Part shown: positions 51,258 to 63,125 of the stretch, piece by piece | Layout of the letters: every line of letters begins with the position of its first letter | How positions within the stretch are numbered: position 1 is the stretch's first letter | NCBI RefSeq assembly: GCF_000062885.1 | Contig: NC_009142.1 | Location: 1,539,584 to 1,603,583 of the forward strand | Reading direction: 5' to 3' | DNA from: Saccharopolyspora erythraea NRRL 2338 | Lineage (GTDB): Bacteria > Actinomycetota > Actinomycetes > Mycobacteriales > Pseudonocardiaceae | Length of the DNA stretch: 64,000 nt | Translations under genes and position numbers: made by a program | The notes under the pieces: generated by a model | Databases searched by the model: none | What the model saw: only the letters and a program-made list of their open reading frames with translations | What the model was told of the DNA's origin: nothing

Positions 51258-51646
51258 TGTTGCGCCTCTTCCTAGTCTGCTTGGGGTTCGTGCCGCGCTT
51301 CTCGTGGCGCTGCCGGAGCAGCCTTCCTCCAGGGCGGAATGCCGCACGGCACGGTCGTCCATGTTAACAACGGCTGACCTGGCAACCGGACCGGCCCACG
51401 CCTGGTGAAGCGGAAGTGTCATGGGCGGAGGGCGGACCGGTCGCGCGCGGGGAGGCGGAGCGGTCGCGGCCGGGACGGCGCGTCGCCACATCGGCGCCAG
51501 TGAGTGCGAGCCGCAGATGGGCCACATCGGCGCCCGTGGGGTGCGACTCGCGCGTGGGGCGCAATGGCGCGCATGGGGTGCGAGCGCTGTCACATTCGGT
51601 GCTGGTTCGGCGTCGGCGAACTGTGCCGGGCCATAGGCTCGAACTC
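51258..51646. other. Divergent spacer between rpsT and the TauE/SafE gene
   Basis: 389 bases without a gene. Minus-strand TAACAT at 51366-51361 may be the rpsT -10. To the right are loosely repeated words (GGCGCC(A/C)GTG, GTGCGA(C/G)) at about 51488-51590 and TAGGCT at 51634-51639, which serves the next gene. Confidence 0.5.
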
Positions 51647-52453
51647 GTGTTCACTGCGTTGGATTGGCCCGGTTTCGCTGACCTTTCCCTCGCGGGACTG
51701 CTCTTCCTCTGCGCGGCCGCCTTCCTGGCCGGTGCGGTCGACGCGATCGTCGGTGGCGGCGGGCTGATCCAGCTCCCCGCGATGCTGCTGCTGGTCCCCG
51801 GCGGCGAGGTGATCTACTCGCTCGCCACCAGCAAGATCGCCGCGGTCGCCGGTACGACCGCAGCCGCGCACACGTACGCGCGCAAGACGCCGATCGACTG
51901 GCGCAGCGCCCTGCCCATGGCGTTGGTGGCACTCCTCGGGTCGCTCGGCGGCGCGATGTTCGCCGACGCGCTCCCGTCGTCGGTCCTGAACGTCGTGGTG
52001 CTGGTCGCCCTGGTGCTCGTCGGCATCTACACGTGGCGCAAGCCGGAGCTGGGCACCGCGCATGCGCCGCGGTTCCAGGCGCGCACGCAGGTGCTGGTGA
52101 TGATCGCCGGCGGCGCGCTGATCGGCTTCTGGGACGGCATCGCGGGGCCCGGTACCGGATCGTTCCTCGTCTTCCTGCTGGTCGGGCTGGTCGGCTTCGC
52201 CTTCGTCACCGCCTCGGCCACGGCGAAGATCGTCAACGTCGCAACGAACGTCGGTGCGCTGGTGTTCTTCATCCCGGCGGGCAAGGTGCTCTGGGGCCTC
52301 GGGGTGCTGATGGCCGTCAGCAACATCACCGGCAGCGTGCTCGGCGCCCTCGTGGCCTCCAGGCGCGGTTCGGCGTTCGTGCGCCGGGTGTTCCTCACCG
52401 TGGTCGTGGGCCTGGTGGCGAGCCTCGGCTGGAAGCTCGCGCTGGGCGGCTAG
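51647..52453 (+). CDS. TauE/SafE-family sulfite/organosulfonate permease
   Basis: 268 residues from GTG, 7 bases after TAGGCT (51634-51639), leaderless. About eight helices in two repeats; typical parts are [69 protein letters not shown] and [12 protein letters not shown]. The family exports sulfite, sulfoacetate or related anions; the substrate here is unknown and the neighbours give no hint. Confidence 0.92.
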   Translation: MFTALDWPGFADLSLAGLLFLCAAAFLAGAVDAIVGGGGLIQLPAMLLLVPGGEVIYSLATSKIAAVAGTTAAAHTYARKTPIDWRSALPMALVALLGSLGGAMFADALPSSVLNVVVLVALVLVGIYTWRKPELGTAHAPRFQARTQVLVMIAGGALIGFWDGIAGPGTGSFLVFLLVGLVGFAFVTASATAKIVNVATNVGALVFFIPAGKVLWGLGVLMAVSNITGSVLGALVASRRGSAFVRRVFLTVVVGLVASLGWKLALGG

Positions 52454-52554
52454 CGGACCGACTGGCGCGTGGCCGTGGTGGCGGCTCGCGCTGGCGTGGC
52501 CCTGGCAGGGGCGGAGGCGGTCGGTGGCGTTGGCGTGAGGTGTGCCGGGCTGCC

Positions 52555-52716
52555 GGTGGCGGTGCCCTTTGGTGGGCCGGGCTGGCCGTGGCGGAGGTGG
52601 AGCGGCGGCCGGTGCCGGTGTCCTGTGGCGTGCGGGGCTGTCGAACGCCGGTGGCGGTGCGCTGGGGTGCCGGGCTGGCCGTGGCGGAGGCGGAGCGGCG
52701 GCCGGTGGAGGGTGTC
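52555..52716 (+). repeat. Pair of about 67-bp direct repeats
   Basis: Copy 1 (52555-52622) and copy 2 (52650-52716) share GGTGGCGGTGC...CCGGGCTGGCCGTGGCGGAG(G/C)(T/C)GGAGCGGCGGCCGGTG, with copy starts 95 bases apart. They lie in a gene-free region after the TauE/SafE gene. Confidence 0.7.
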
Positions 52717-53299
<583 letters not shown>

Positions 53300-53328
53300 G
53301 TGCGGTGACGTCTCGCTGAGACGCTCGA

Positions 53329-53360
53329 CGAGCCCCCTGCCCGGCTGGGCAGGGGGCTCG
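53329..53360 (+). terminator. Intrinsic terminator after the cold-shock gene
   Basis: Perfect 14-bp stem (53329-53342 with 53347-53360), loop GGCT, then TTCG, 29 bases past the stop. Confidence 0.8.
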
Positions 53361-53592
53361 TTCGCGTCGTGATCGAGATCGCATTCCGCGCCGCGCCCGC
53401 GCGCGGGTAGCGTCGGATGCCGGTTGTGCCTAGGGTTCCGCTCCCGCTCCGCCACGCGTCCGACAACCAGGAGCGGTGAGGACCGGTCCGAGCGGCACTG
53501 ATGAGCACCGCGGGACATGCTCACACATCTGACGGGACAAAAGCCTGGAGGAACCTCGACGTCGCGCGCCCGCGCGACGCGGAAGGGTTCCC

Positions 53593-54456
53593 ATGGGCCT
53601 GGTCGCCGTCCTGCTCGTCGTCGCCGCGGCATTCGCGCACGCCGGCTGGAACTTCTTCGCCAAGCGCGCCGGTTCGGGCGGCGCCGCCTTCGTCTGGCTG
53701 GGCGCCGCGTGCTCGGCGGTCCTCTACCTGCCGGTCATGGCGGCATCGGTGTGGTGGACGGGCCTGCCCGCGCCGAACGTCGGACTGCTCGCCGTCGTCG
53801 TGAGCGCGCTGCTGCACGTCGGGTACTTCGTGCTGTTGCAGCGCGGCTACTCGGTGGGCGACATGTCGGTGGTGTACCCGCTGGCCAGGGGTACCGGGCC
53901 GATGCTCTCGATGGTCATCGCAGTGGTGCTGCTCCACGAACGGCCGGGGCTGCTGGGCGTGCTCGGCGGCCTGCTGGTCGTGGTGGGCGTGTTCGTGATC
54001 GGCCTCTCCGACGGGGTACCGCGATCGGCGGCGAGCCTGACCGGCATCGGCTTCGGCCTGCTCACCGGGGCTCTCATCGCGCTCTACACGGTCTGGGACG
54101 CCTACGCCGTCACCGCGCTGGCGCTCCCGCCGCTGCTGTTCGACTGGGCGAACAACGCCATGCGCGCGCTGATGCTGTCGCCGTACGCGGTGCGGCAGCG
54201 GAGCGCGGTGGCCGAGATCTGGACGCGGTACCGGCGCGAGGTGCTGGCCGTGGCGCTGCTGTCGCCGCTGGCCTACATGCTGGTGCTGTTCGCGATGCGG
54301 CTCGCGCCGGTCAGCATGGTCGCGCCCGCCCGGGAGCTGAGCATCGTGCTGGCCGGGCTGCTCGCGTGGCGGGTGCTCGGCGAGGCCCAGCCTGGACGGC
54401 GGCTCACCGGTGCGGTGGTAGTGCTCGCCGGAGTGGTGTTGCTCGGCATCGCCTGA
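53593..54456 (+). CDS. DMT/EamA-family transporter
   Basis: 287 residues from ATG, with GGAAGGG upstream. Ten hydrophobic segments in two EamA repeats; VYPLARGTGPMLSMVIAVVLLHERPGLLGV and APVSMVAPARELSIVLAGLLAWRVLGEAQP are the paired fourth/fifth-helix motifs with conserved Pro and Glu. Probably exports a small metabolite or amino acid. The gene is likely co-transcribed with the VOC gene 25 bases downstream. Confidence 0.9.
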   Translation: MGLVAVLLVVAAAFAHAGWNFFAKRAGSGGAAFVWLGAACSAVLYLPVMAASVWWTGLPAPNVGLLAVVVSALLHVGYFVLLQRGYSVGDMSVVYPLARGTGPMLSMVIAVVLLHERPGLLGVLGGLLVVVGVFVIGLSDGVPRSAASLTGIGFGLLTGALIALYTVWDAYAVTALALPPLLFDWANNAMRALMLSPYAVRQRSAVAEIWTRYRREVLAVALLSPLAYMLVLFAMRLAPVSMVAPARELSIVLAGLLAWRVLGEAQPGRRLTGAVVVLAGVVLLGIA

Positions 54457-54481
54457 CCGCGGGAGCGGGTACAAACAGCAC

Positions 54482-54862
54482 ATGGAGATCTTGAACAGCA
54501 GGCTGATCGTGCGTCCGCTGGACCCGGAGCGCTCGCTGCGGTTCTACCGGGACGTCCTCGGGCTGGCGATCTGCCGCGAGTTCCCCGGCGGCACGGTGTT
54601 CTTCCTCGGGCAGGGCTTCCTGGAGCTCTCCGGGCAGGGGGAGCAGGGGCCGAGCCCCGACCAGGTGCTGTGGTTGCAGGTGCGCGACGTCCGGGCGGAG
54701 TTCGAGGCGCTGCGCGAGCACGGCGTCCGCATGCTCGCCGAGCCCGAGCGGCGGCCGTGGGGACTCGACGAGGCGTGGATCGCCGACCCGGACGGCATGC
54801 CGATCGTGCTGGTCGAGGTCCCCGCCGACCACCCGATGCGCAAGGACGTCCGCGACCTCTAG
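54482..54862 (+). CDS. VOC-superfamily protein
   Basis: 126 residues from ATG. SRLIVRPLDPERSLRFYRDVLGLAICREFPGGTVFF and EAWIADPDGMPIVLVEV form the two VOC half-modules; the C-terminal Glu could bind metal. The reaction is unknown. It follows the EamA transporter closely, so it may modify or sense what that transporter exports. Confidence 0.85.
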   Translation: MEILNSRLIVRPLDPERSLRFYRDVLGLAICREFPGGTVFFLGQGFLELSGQGEQGPSPDQVLWLQVRDVRAEFEALREHGVRMLAEPERRPWGLDEAWIADPDGMPIVLVEVPADHPMRKDVRDL

Positions 54863-54923
54863 CGATCCGCCGCCGAGGACTCCGGGAGCCGAGACGGCGC
54901 TCTCGTCGCCGCCGAAGCAAGGG

Positions 54924-54950
54924 CCCGGCCACCGGGAGTCGGTGGCCGGG
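54924..54950. terminator. Bidirectional terminator between convergent genes
   Basis: Perfect 10-bp stem (54924-54933 with 54941-54950), loop GGGAGTC, between the VOC gene and the end of the methyltransferase gene. Confidence 0.65.
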
Positions 54951-54959
54951 TCACCCGGC

Positions 54960-55562
54960 TCACACGGTCGCGCGGCGGGCTCGGAGCTGGGCCTGCGGTG
55001 GAGCGGTGCGGCCCGGCGGCTCCCACGCCCAGGTCTGGACCTCGTCGAACCCGGCCTCGCGGGCGTCGCGGGAAAGTCCCGCCCGGCCGCCGGGCAGCCA
55101 GCGTTCGTGCGTGGACACCAGCAGCAGTCCACCGGGCCGCAGCACCCGGTGCAGCTCCGCCAGCGCGATCGCCCGGTCGGGCCAGAGCTGCGCGTTGTTC
55201 ACCGACAGGACGACGTCGCAGGAGACGTCCGGCAGGCCGGTGTCCTCGGCCGTCGCGTCCCGCAGCTCGACCTTCCCGGCCGCGACCAGCGACGCGCAGC
55301 GCTGGGCGGCCGACCGGCGCATCCGCTCCGACGGCTCGACTCCCACAGCCCAGGCGGCCCGCTCACCCGCCGCGAGCAGGCCGACACCGGGACCGGGCCC
55401 GATGACGGCCACCCGCTCGTCGCCGCGCAGCCGCGCGAGCCCCACCACCTGGAGCTCGGTGGCCGCGTTGGTGCGCGCCATGAGCACCCCGCCCAGCCTG
55501 CCGAGGACGCCGCGCGGGTGCCCGAACGCCGTGTCCAGGACGCGTGTGTCGAAACCGCTCAT
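54960..55562 (-). CDS. Class I SAM-dependent methyltransferase
   Basis: 200 residues from ATG. VAVIGPGPGVGLLAA (SAM-binding glycine loop), WAVGVEPSERM (acidic end of strand 2) and DVVLSVNNAQLWPDRAIALAELHRVLRPGGLLLVSTH follow the type-11 methyltransferase order. The substrate is not predictable. It is convergent with the VOC gene and divergent from lepA. Confidence 0.9.
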   Translation of the reverse strand: MSGFDTRVLDTAFGHPRGVLGRLGGVLMARTNAATELQVVGLARLRGDERVAVIGPGPGVGLLAAGERAAWAVGVEPSERMRRSAAQRCASLVAAGKVELRDATAEDTGLPDVSCDVVLSVNNAQLWPDRAIALAELHRVLRPGGLLLVSTHERWLPGGRAGLSRDAREAGFDEVQTWAWEPPGRTAPPQAQLRARRATV

Positions 55563-55698
55563 AGGACCAGCACACACCGGCGCGCATGCGCCCACATCGG
55601 GGAAGACCCGGAGTTGGACATCGGGCACCCGCGGTGTCGTGGGACCATGGAGTGAATCCGCACGAGCTTCCCGCCGGACCACCCGCAAGGAACACTGA

Positions 55699-57552
<1,854 letters not shown>

Positions 57553-57626
57553 CGCAACGTGCTCGGCCAGTGACTCTTCGTCGGTGCCCCCTGGTTGACT
57601 TTCCGTCGACCAGAAAGGAGGGCACC

Positions 57627-58208
57627 ATGGCAATCATGGCAGCGGAGTCCGGTTCGCACGGCATCGTCCAAGGTCGCCCGTTCACGGTGTACGACCTGGA
57701 GGCGATGCCCGATGACGGCAACCGGTACGAGCTCCTCGACGGGATGCTCCTCGTGACCCCGGCACCGGGAACCAAGCATCAGATGGTCGTAGTGAAGCTC
57801 GTGACCGCCCTTGAGCTCGAATGTCCGGACGATCTTGCGGTGCTGTGCGCACCGTTCGCGGTGCGACCGGAGGTGACCGTCGAGCTCCAGCCGGACATCC
57901 TGGTGGCGCGGGACGAGGACCTGACCGACGCGAACCTGCCGGTTGCTCCGTTTTTGGTCGTAGAGGTGCTGTCGCCGAGCACGCGCCTGTACGACCTCAA
58001 CTCCAAGAAGGCGGCCTACGAACGGCTCGGTGTTCCCAGCTACTGGGTGATCGATCCGTTCGTTCCGCGCTTGACGGTCTTCAACCTCGGCGGCTCTGGG
58101 GAGTACGAGCTGGTGACCAAGGTCACCGGTCCGCAGGCGTTCGAGGCCGAACACCCGTTCCCCGTGCGGGTCGTGCCCGCTGAGCTGCTGCCTCGGCAGC
58201 GGCGCTGA
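57627..58208 (+). CDS. Uma2-family (DUF820) putative endonuclease
   Basis: 193 residues from ATG 57627 with AAGGAGG directly upstream. FTVYDLEAMPDDGNRYELLDGMLLVTPAPGTKHQMVV, LQPDILVARDEDL, APFLVVEVLSPSTRLYDLNSKKAAYERLGVPSYWVIDP match Uma2/DUF820, a PD-(D/E)XK nuclease-like fold with the active-site D and E-x-V/L motif in PDILV...VVEVLS. Substrate and role unknown; such genes are often multi-copy in actinobacteria and cyanobacteria. Convergent with ramB. Confidence 0.88.
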   Translation: MAIMAAESGSHGIVQGRPFTVYDLEAMPDDGNRYELLDGMLLVTPAPGTKHQMVVVKLVTALELECPDDLAVLCAPFAVRPEVTVELQPDILVARDEDLTDANLPVAPFLVVEVLSPSTRLYDLNSKKAAYERLGVPSYWVIDPFVPRLTVFNLGGSGEYELVTKVTGPQAFEAEHPFPVRVVPAELLPRQRR

Positions 58209-58213
58209 CCGGG

Positions 58214-58244
58214 TGAGCCGGCAGCCGTGGCTGCTGCCGGCTCA
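58214..58244. terminator. Bidirectional terminator between Uma2 and ramB
   Basis: 12-bp perfect stem (58214-58225 with 58233-58244) and 7-base loop; the right arm includes the ramB stop codon. Confidence 0.75.
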
Positions 58245-59708
58245 GCCCTGGTGGGCGTCCAGGAAGGCGTAGACGTCGGCCTCGTCGACGCCGGGGAAGG
58301 TGTCCGACGGCAGGGCCGCGAGGACGTGTGAGTGCGCCCGCGCCGACGGCCACACCATGCCCTGCCAGCGGTTGGCCAGCTCGGCGGGCGGGCGCTGGCA
58401 GCACTCGCCGTTCGGGCAGGACGACTTGGAGTGGTTGGTGGTGTCCCGCCCGCGGAACCACCTCGACTCGGTGTAGGGCACGCCCAGCGTGATGGCGAAG
58501 TCCCGGCCCCGGCTGGGGTCGACGTGGGCGACGCACCAGTGGGTCGCGCCGGGCTTGTCGGTGTACTGGTAGTAGGTCGAGTACCGGTCGGGGGAGGCGA
58601 ACACCTGCCGGCCCGCCCAGTAGCGGCACATCCGCTGGCCCTCGATCGCCCCGGACGGGTCGCTGGGGAAGACCAGCCCGTCGTTCTCGTATGCCTTGTA
58701 GATGATGCCGGTCTCGTCGTTGCGCACGAAGTGGCACACCAGGTCGAGGTACTCGGTGGCGAGGTTGGTGAAGCGGTGCGCGGCCATCTCGTAGGACACC
58801 GAGAAGACGTCGCGCAGGTCCTCCACGGCCAGGTCGCGCTCCTGCTTGGCCTGGCGCAGGAAGCTCGCCGCCGCCTTCTCCGGCACCAGCACCGCCGCGG
58901 CGAAGTAGTTGGCCTCGACCCGCTGGCGCAGGAAGTCGGCGAAGTCGCGCGGCTGGCTGTGACCGAGCGTGAGGTGCCCCAGGGTCTGCAGCAGGATCGT
59001 GCGGGGGCTGTGCATGCCCAGCGACTCCCGGCGCAGGAAGATGCGGTGGTGGCGCAGGTCGGTCACCGACCGCACCGAGCGCGGGAGGTCGTTGACGAAC
59101 CGCAGCCCGTAGCCCAGGTGGGTGGCGATGGACTGGATGACGCCCTCGGACAGCGCCCCGCCGTGGTAGCCGACCTTGTCCAGGATGCCGGCCGCGGCCT
59201 TCTCGATCTCCGGGAAGTAGTTGCCGTGCTCGCGCATGGTGCGCCGCAGCTCGGCGTTGGCCTTGCGGGCCTCCTCGGGCGTGGCGACCTGCTTGTTCTC
59301 CCGCCGCTTGAGCTCGTCGTAGAGGGCCAGCACGTGCTCCAGCGCCTCGGTGGGCACCCGCTTGCCAACCTTCAGCGGGGGTAGCGACAGCCGCTGGTAC
59401 AGCGGGTCGAGCTGGGCCTGCTCGACCGCGATCTCCAGCTCGGCGCGCCGGTTCGGCGGCTTCTTCGACATCAGTTCGTCCACAGAACTGCCCAGCGCGT
59501 CGGCGAGCGAGCGCAGCAGCGACAGCTTCGGCTCCCGGTGGCCGTTCTCCAGCAGGGAGAGCTGCGAGGGAGCCCGGCCGACGCGTTCGCCCAGCTCGAC
59601 GAGGGTCAGACCGGCCGCCCGGCGCAGGTGGCGCAGGCGCTGACCGAAGACCAGAAGGTCCTGGTCGGTAGAAAAATTACGGTCTTCTTCGGCGATGAAC
59701 TCCGGCAT
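58242..59708 (-). CDS. ramB: RamB-type transcriptional regulator of acetate metabolism (XRE + IrrE-like)
   Basis: 488 residues. N-terminal helix-turn-helix RLRHLRRAAGLTLVELGERVGRAPSQLSLLENGHREP (about 24-60), a central DUF955/IrrE-like part (LQTLGHLTLGHSQPRDFADFLRQRVEANYFAAAVLVP), and the ScfR-type C-terminus with CRYWAGRQVFA and SCPNGECCQRPPAELANRWQG. The same two-gene layout, ramB divergent from aceA, occurs in corynebacteria and mycobacteria, where RamB controls isocitrate lyase. The start follows TAACAT (minus, 59721-59716) by 7 bases, leaderless. Confidence 0.93.
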   Translation of the reverse strand: MPEFIAEEDRNFSTDQDLLVFGQRLRHLRRAAGLTLVELGERVGRAPSQLSLLENGHREPKLSLLRSLADALGSSVDELMSKKPPNRRAELEIAVEQAQLDPLYQRLSLPPLKVGKRVPTEALEHVLALYDELKRRENKQVATPEEARKANAELRRTMREHGNYFPEIEKAAAGILDKVGYHGGALSEGVIQSIATHLGYGLRFVNDLPRSVRSVTDLRHHRIFLRRESLGMHSPRTILLQTLGHLTLGHSQPRDFADFLRQRVEANYFAAAVLVPEKAAASFLRQAKQERDLAVEDLRDVFSVSYEMAAHRFTNLATEYLDLVCHFVRNDETGIIYKAYENDGLVFPSDPSGAIEGQRMCRYWAGRQVFASPDRYSTYYQYTDKPGATHWCVAHVDPSRGRDFAITLGVPYTESRWFRGRDTTNHSKSSCPNGECCQRPPAELANRWQGMVWPSARAHSHVLAALPSDTFPGVDEADVYAFLDAHQG

Positions 59709-59715
59709 GCGCTTG

Positions 59716-59745
59716 ATGTTAGCAGAAATATCGCGAAATTTGCCA
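59716..59745. promoter_or_regulatory. Candidate RamB operator in the ramB/aceA spacer
   Basis: The 119-base spacer holds CGCGAAATTTGCCACGG (about 59732-59748). The core AAATTTGC resembles the RamB boxes described in corynebacteria, which contain TTTGCAAA-like sequences; an adjacent AGCAGAAAT could be a second half. It overlaps the divergent promoters. Confidence 0.5.
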
Positions 59746-59827
59746 CGGAATTCTTCTACTCTTTCGGCGTTCGGCGGCCAACACTGGGGACATCACGCCG
59801 CGAGAGCCACCCTGAAAGGTGAACATC

Positions 59828-61135
<1,308 letters not shown>

Positions 61136-61155
61136 TCCAGGCGGCGTGATAGACC

Positions 61156-61186
61156 GTGGGCCGCCCGGCCAGCCCGGGCGGCCCAC
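61156..61186 (+). terminator. First terminator after aceA
   Basis: Perfect 13-bp GC stem (61156-61168 with 61174-61186), 5-base loop, 20 bases past the stop. Confidence 0.75.
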
Positions 61187-61239
61187 CCCGGACGCACCAG
61201 CGGCCCTGTGGCGGGGTGTCGGATAAACGCGATGGTGCG

Positions 61240-61280
61240 AGTGGGCGGGAACCCAGGCGTCGGGTTCCCGCCCACTTTTT
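61240..61280 (+). terminator. Second, stronger terminator after aceA
   Basis: Perfect 15-bp stem (61240-61254 with 61262-61276), 7-base loop, then TTTTT. Two terminators in series suggest a high need to stop aceA transcription. Confidence 0.88.
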
Positions 61281-61384
61281 CATGCGTGCCAACGCGAAAC
61301 CCGCTGGCCGGCGTCGTGGAGATCACCTGTGCGGTTCACGACGGAGTGCTGCGGCCCCCGTGGGGCGGGATTAGTGTGCCGGGC

Positions 61385-62434
61385 ATGATCGCAGAGCGAG
61401 CGGTGCCGGTGATCGCCGCGCCGATGGCGGGCGGCATCTCCACCCCGGAGCTTGCGGCGGCGGTGAGCTCCGCCGGCGGCTTCGGTTTCCTGGCCGCCGG
61501 ATACCTGACCGAGGAAGCGCTGGGCGTGCAGATCGCCCGCACCCGCGAACTCACCGACGAGCCGTTCGGGGTCAACCTCTTCGTGCCCGGTGAGCGCCGC
61601 GACGTCGACCTCGACGCCTACCGCGCGGCGGTCGACGAGGAGGCGGGCCGCTACGGCGCGCGGGCGGGCACCGGGCACTGGGACGACGACCTCTATCAGG
61701 CGAAGGTCGAGCTCGTGCTGCAACAGCGGGTGCCGGTGGTCTCGTTCACCTTCGGCGCGCCGGAGAAGTCCACCCTGGACCGGTTGCACGAGGCCGGGGC
61801 CGAAGTGGCCGTGACCGTCACGACGCCGCGGGAGGCGCGCATCGCCGCCGACCTCGGTGCCGACCTGCTGTGCGTGCAGGGTTTCGAGGCGGGTGGGCAC
61901 CGCGCGACGTTCGAGGACGACGGCCGGTCCCCCGGAGGCGGACCGCTCTACGGTCTGCTGGCCGCGCTCAGGACCGTCTCCGCCGAGGTCGACCTGCCGT
62001 TGGTCGCCACCGGCGGCCTGGTGCACGGCGCCGACGTCGCGGCGGTGCTGTCGGCCGGCGCGGTGGCCGCCCAGCTCGGCACCGCGTTCCTGGTGTGCGA
62101 AGAGGCCGGCACCCAGACGACCCAGCGGATGGCGATCGCGGCCGGCAACCGAGAGACCGCGCTGACCAGGGCTTTCAGTGGTCGTCCGGCGCGCGGGCTG
62201 GTGAACCGGTTCCTCACCGAGCACAGCGACGACGCGCCCGCGGCCTACCCGCAGCTGCACAACCTGACCAAGCCGATGCGCGGCGCGGCGGGCAAGGCCG
62301 GGGATCCCGAGGCCATGTCGCTGTGGGCGGGCCAGACCTACGCCCAGGCCCGCCCCACGACCGCGTCCGAGCTGGTGCGGTTGCTGACCGAGGAGGCCCG
62401 CGAGGCGCTGGACTCGGCCCGGCGCCGGCTGTGA
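61385..62434 (+). CDS. Nitronate monooxygenase-like FMN enzyme
   Basis: 349 residues. APMAGGISTPELAAAVSSAGGFGFLAAG (FMN phosphate side), VVSFTFGAPEKSTLDRL, LCVQGFEAGGHRATF and LPLVATGGLVHGADVAAVLSAGAVAAQLGTAFLVCEEAG are typical of the NMO/2-nitropropane dioxygenase TIM barrel. It oxidises alkyl nitronates such as propionate-3-nitronate or a related substrate. ATG 61385 is chosen because TAGTGT (61372-61377) ends 7 bases before it; no ribosome site is visible. Confidence 0.9.
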   Translation: MIAERAVPVIAAPMAGGISTPELAAAVSSAGGFGFLAAGYLTEEALGVQIARTRELTDEPFGVNLFVPGERRDVDLDAYRAAVDEEAGRYGARAGTGHWDDDLYQAKVELVLQQRVPVVSFTFGAPEKSTLDRLHEAGAEVAVTVTTPREARIAADLGADLLCVQGFEAGGHRATFEDDGRSPGGGPLYGLLAALRTVSAEVDLPLVATGGLVHGADVAAVLSAGAVAAQLGTAFLVCEEAGTQTTQRMAIAAGNRETALTRAFSGRPARGLVNRFLTEHSDDAPAAYPQLHNLTKPMRGAAGKAGDPEAMSLWAGQTYAQARPTTASELVRLLTEEAREALDSARRRL

Positions 62435-62488
62435 GGTCGGGCGAAAAGCGCTTGCCCGCACGCCTCACCCAGCGGATACGTTGACCAG

Positions 62489-63118
62489 GTGGGTTATGTG
62501 GCTTCGGTGAACATCGCCGTGGTGCGGACCGGTTCCTGGACGGGACGCGTCGGGCGGAGCGGGATCGACAAGCGACCGTCTGACGAGCCGGTGAAGTTCA
62601 CCGAGTCGGGAGTGCTCGGCGACACCGTGTGCGACGCCAAGCACCACGGCGCCTGGTACCAGGCCGCCTACGCGTTCGACACCGAGGACCTGGCGCACTG
62701 GTCGCGGGAGATCGGCCGGGAGCTGGTGCCCGGCAACGCGGGCGAGAACCTGAGCATGTCCGGCTGCGACGTCAGCAACGCGGTCGTCGGCGAGCGGTGG
62801 CGGATCGGCTCGGTCGTGCTCCGGGTGACCGGGCCGCGCAACCCGTGCAGCGTCTTCGCCGGGTTCTGGGACGTCAAGGGTCTGGTCAAGCGGTTCACCG
62901 CGCACGGGCGTCCCGGTGCCTACCTGGCGGTGGAGGAGCCCGGGGTCGTCTCGGCGGGCGACACGCTGGAGGTGCTGTCCCGGCCGGAACACGGCGTGCG
63001 GGTGAGCGACGTCTTCGCGCTGTGCATGCAGCGGCGCAAGGAGCTCGCCGAACGCGTCGCCCCGGTGCTGCCGAACCTGCCGGAGAAGTGGCGGCAGCAG
63101 GTCGTCAAGGCGATGTGA
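62489..63118 (+). CDS. MOSC-domain protein, YiiM type
   Basis: 209 residues from GTG, 6 bases after TACGTT (62477-62482). VKFTESGVLGDTVCDAKHHGAWYQAAYAF, GRELVPGNAGENLSMSG and VTGPRNPCSVFAGFWDVKGLVKRFT match the MOSC part; the cysteine in NPC is the likely sulfur-handling residue. MOSC proteins act in molybdenum-cofactor-linked sulfuration or N-hydroxylated-compound reduction; the exact job here is unknown. Confidence 0.9.
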   Translation: MGYVASVNIAVVRTGSWTGRVGRSGIDKRPSDEPVKFTESGVLGDTVCDAKHHGAWYQAAYAFDTEDLAHWSREIGRELVPGNAGENLSMSGCDVSNAVVGERWRIGSVVLRVTGPRNPCSVFAGFWDVKGLVKRFTAHGRPGAYLAVEEPGVVSAGDTLEVLSRPEHGVRVSDVFALCMQRRKELAERVAPVLPNLPEKWRQQVVKAM

Positions 63119-63125
63119 CAATGCC

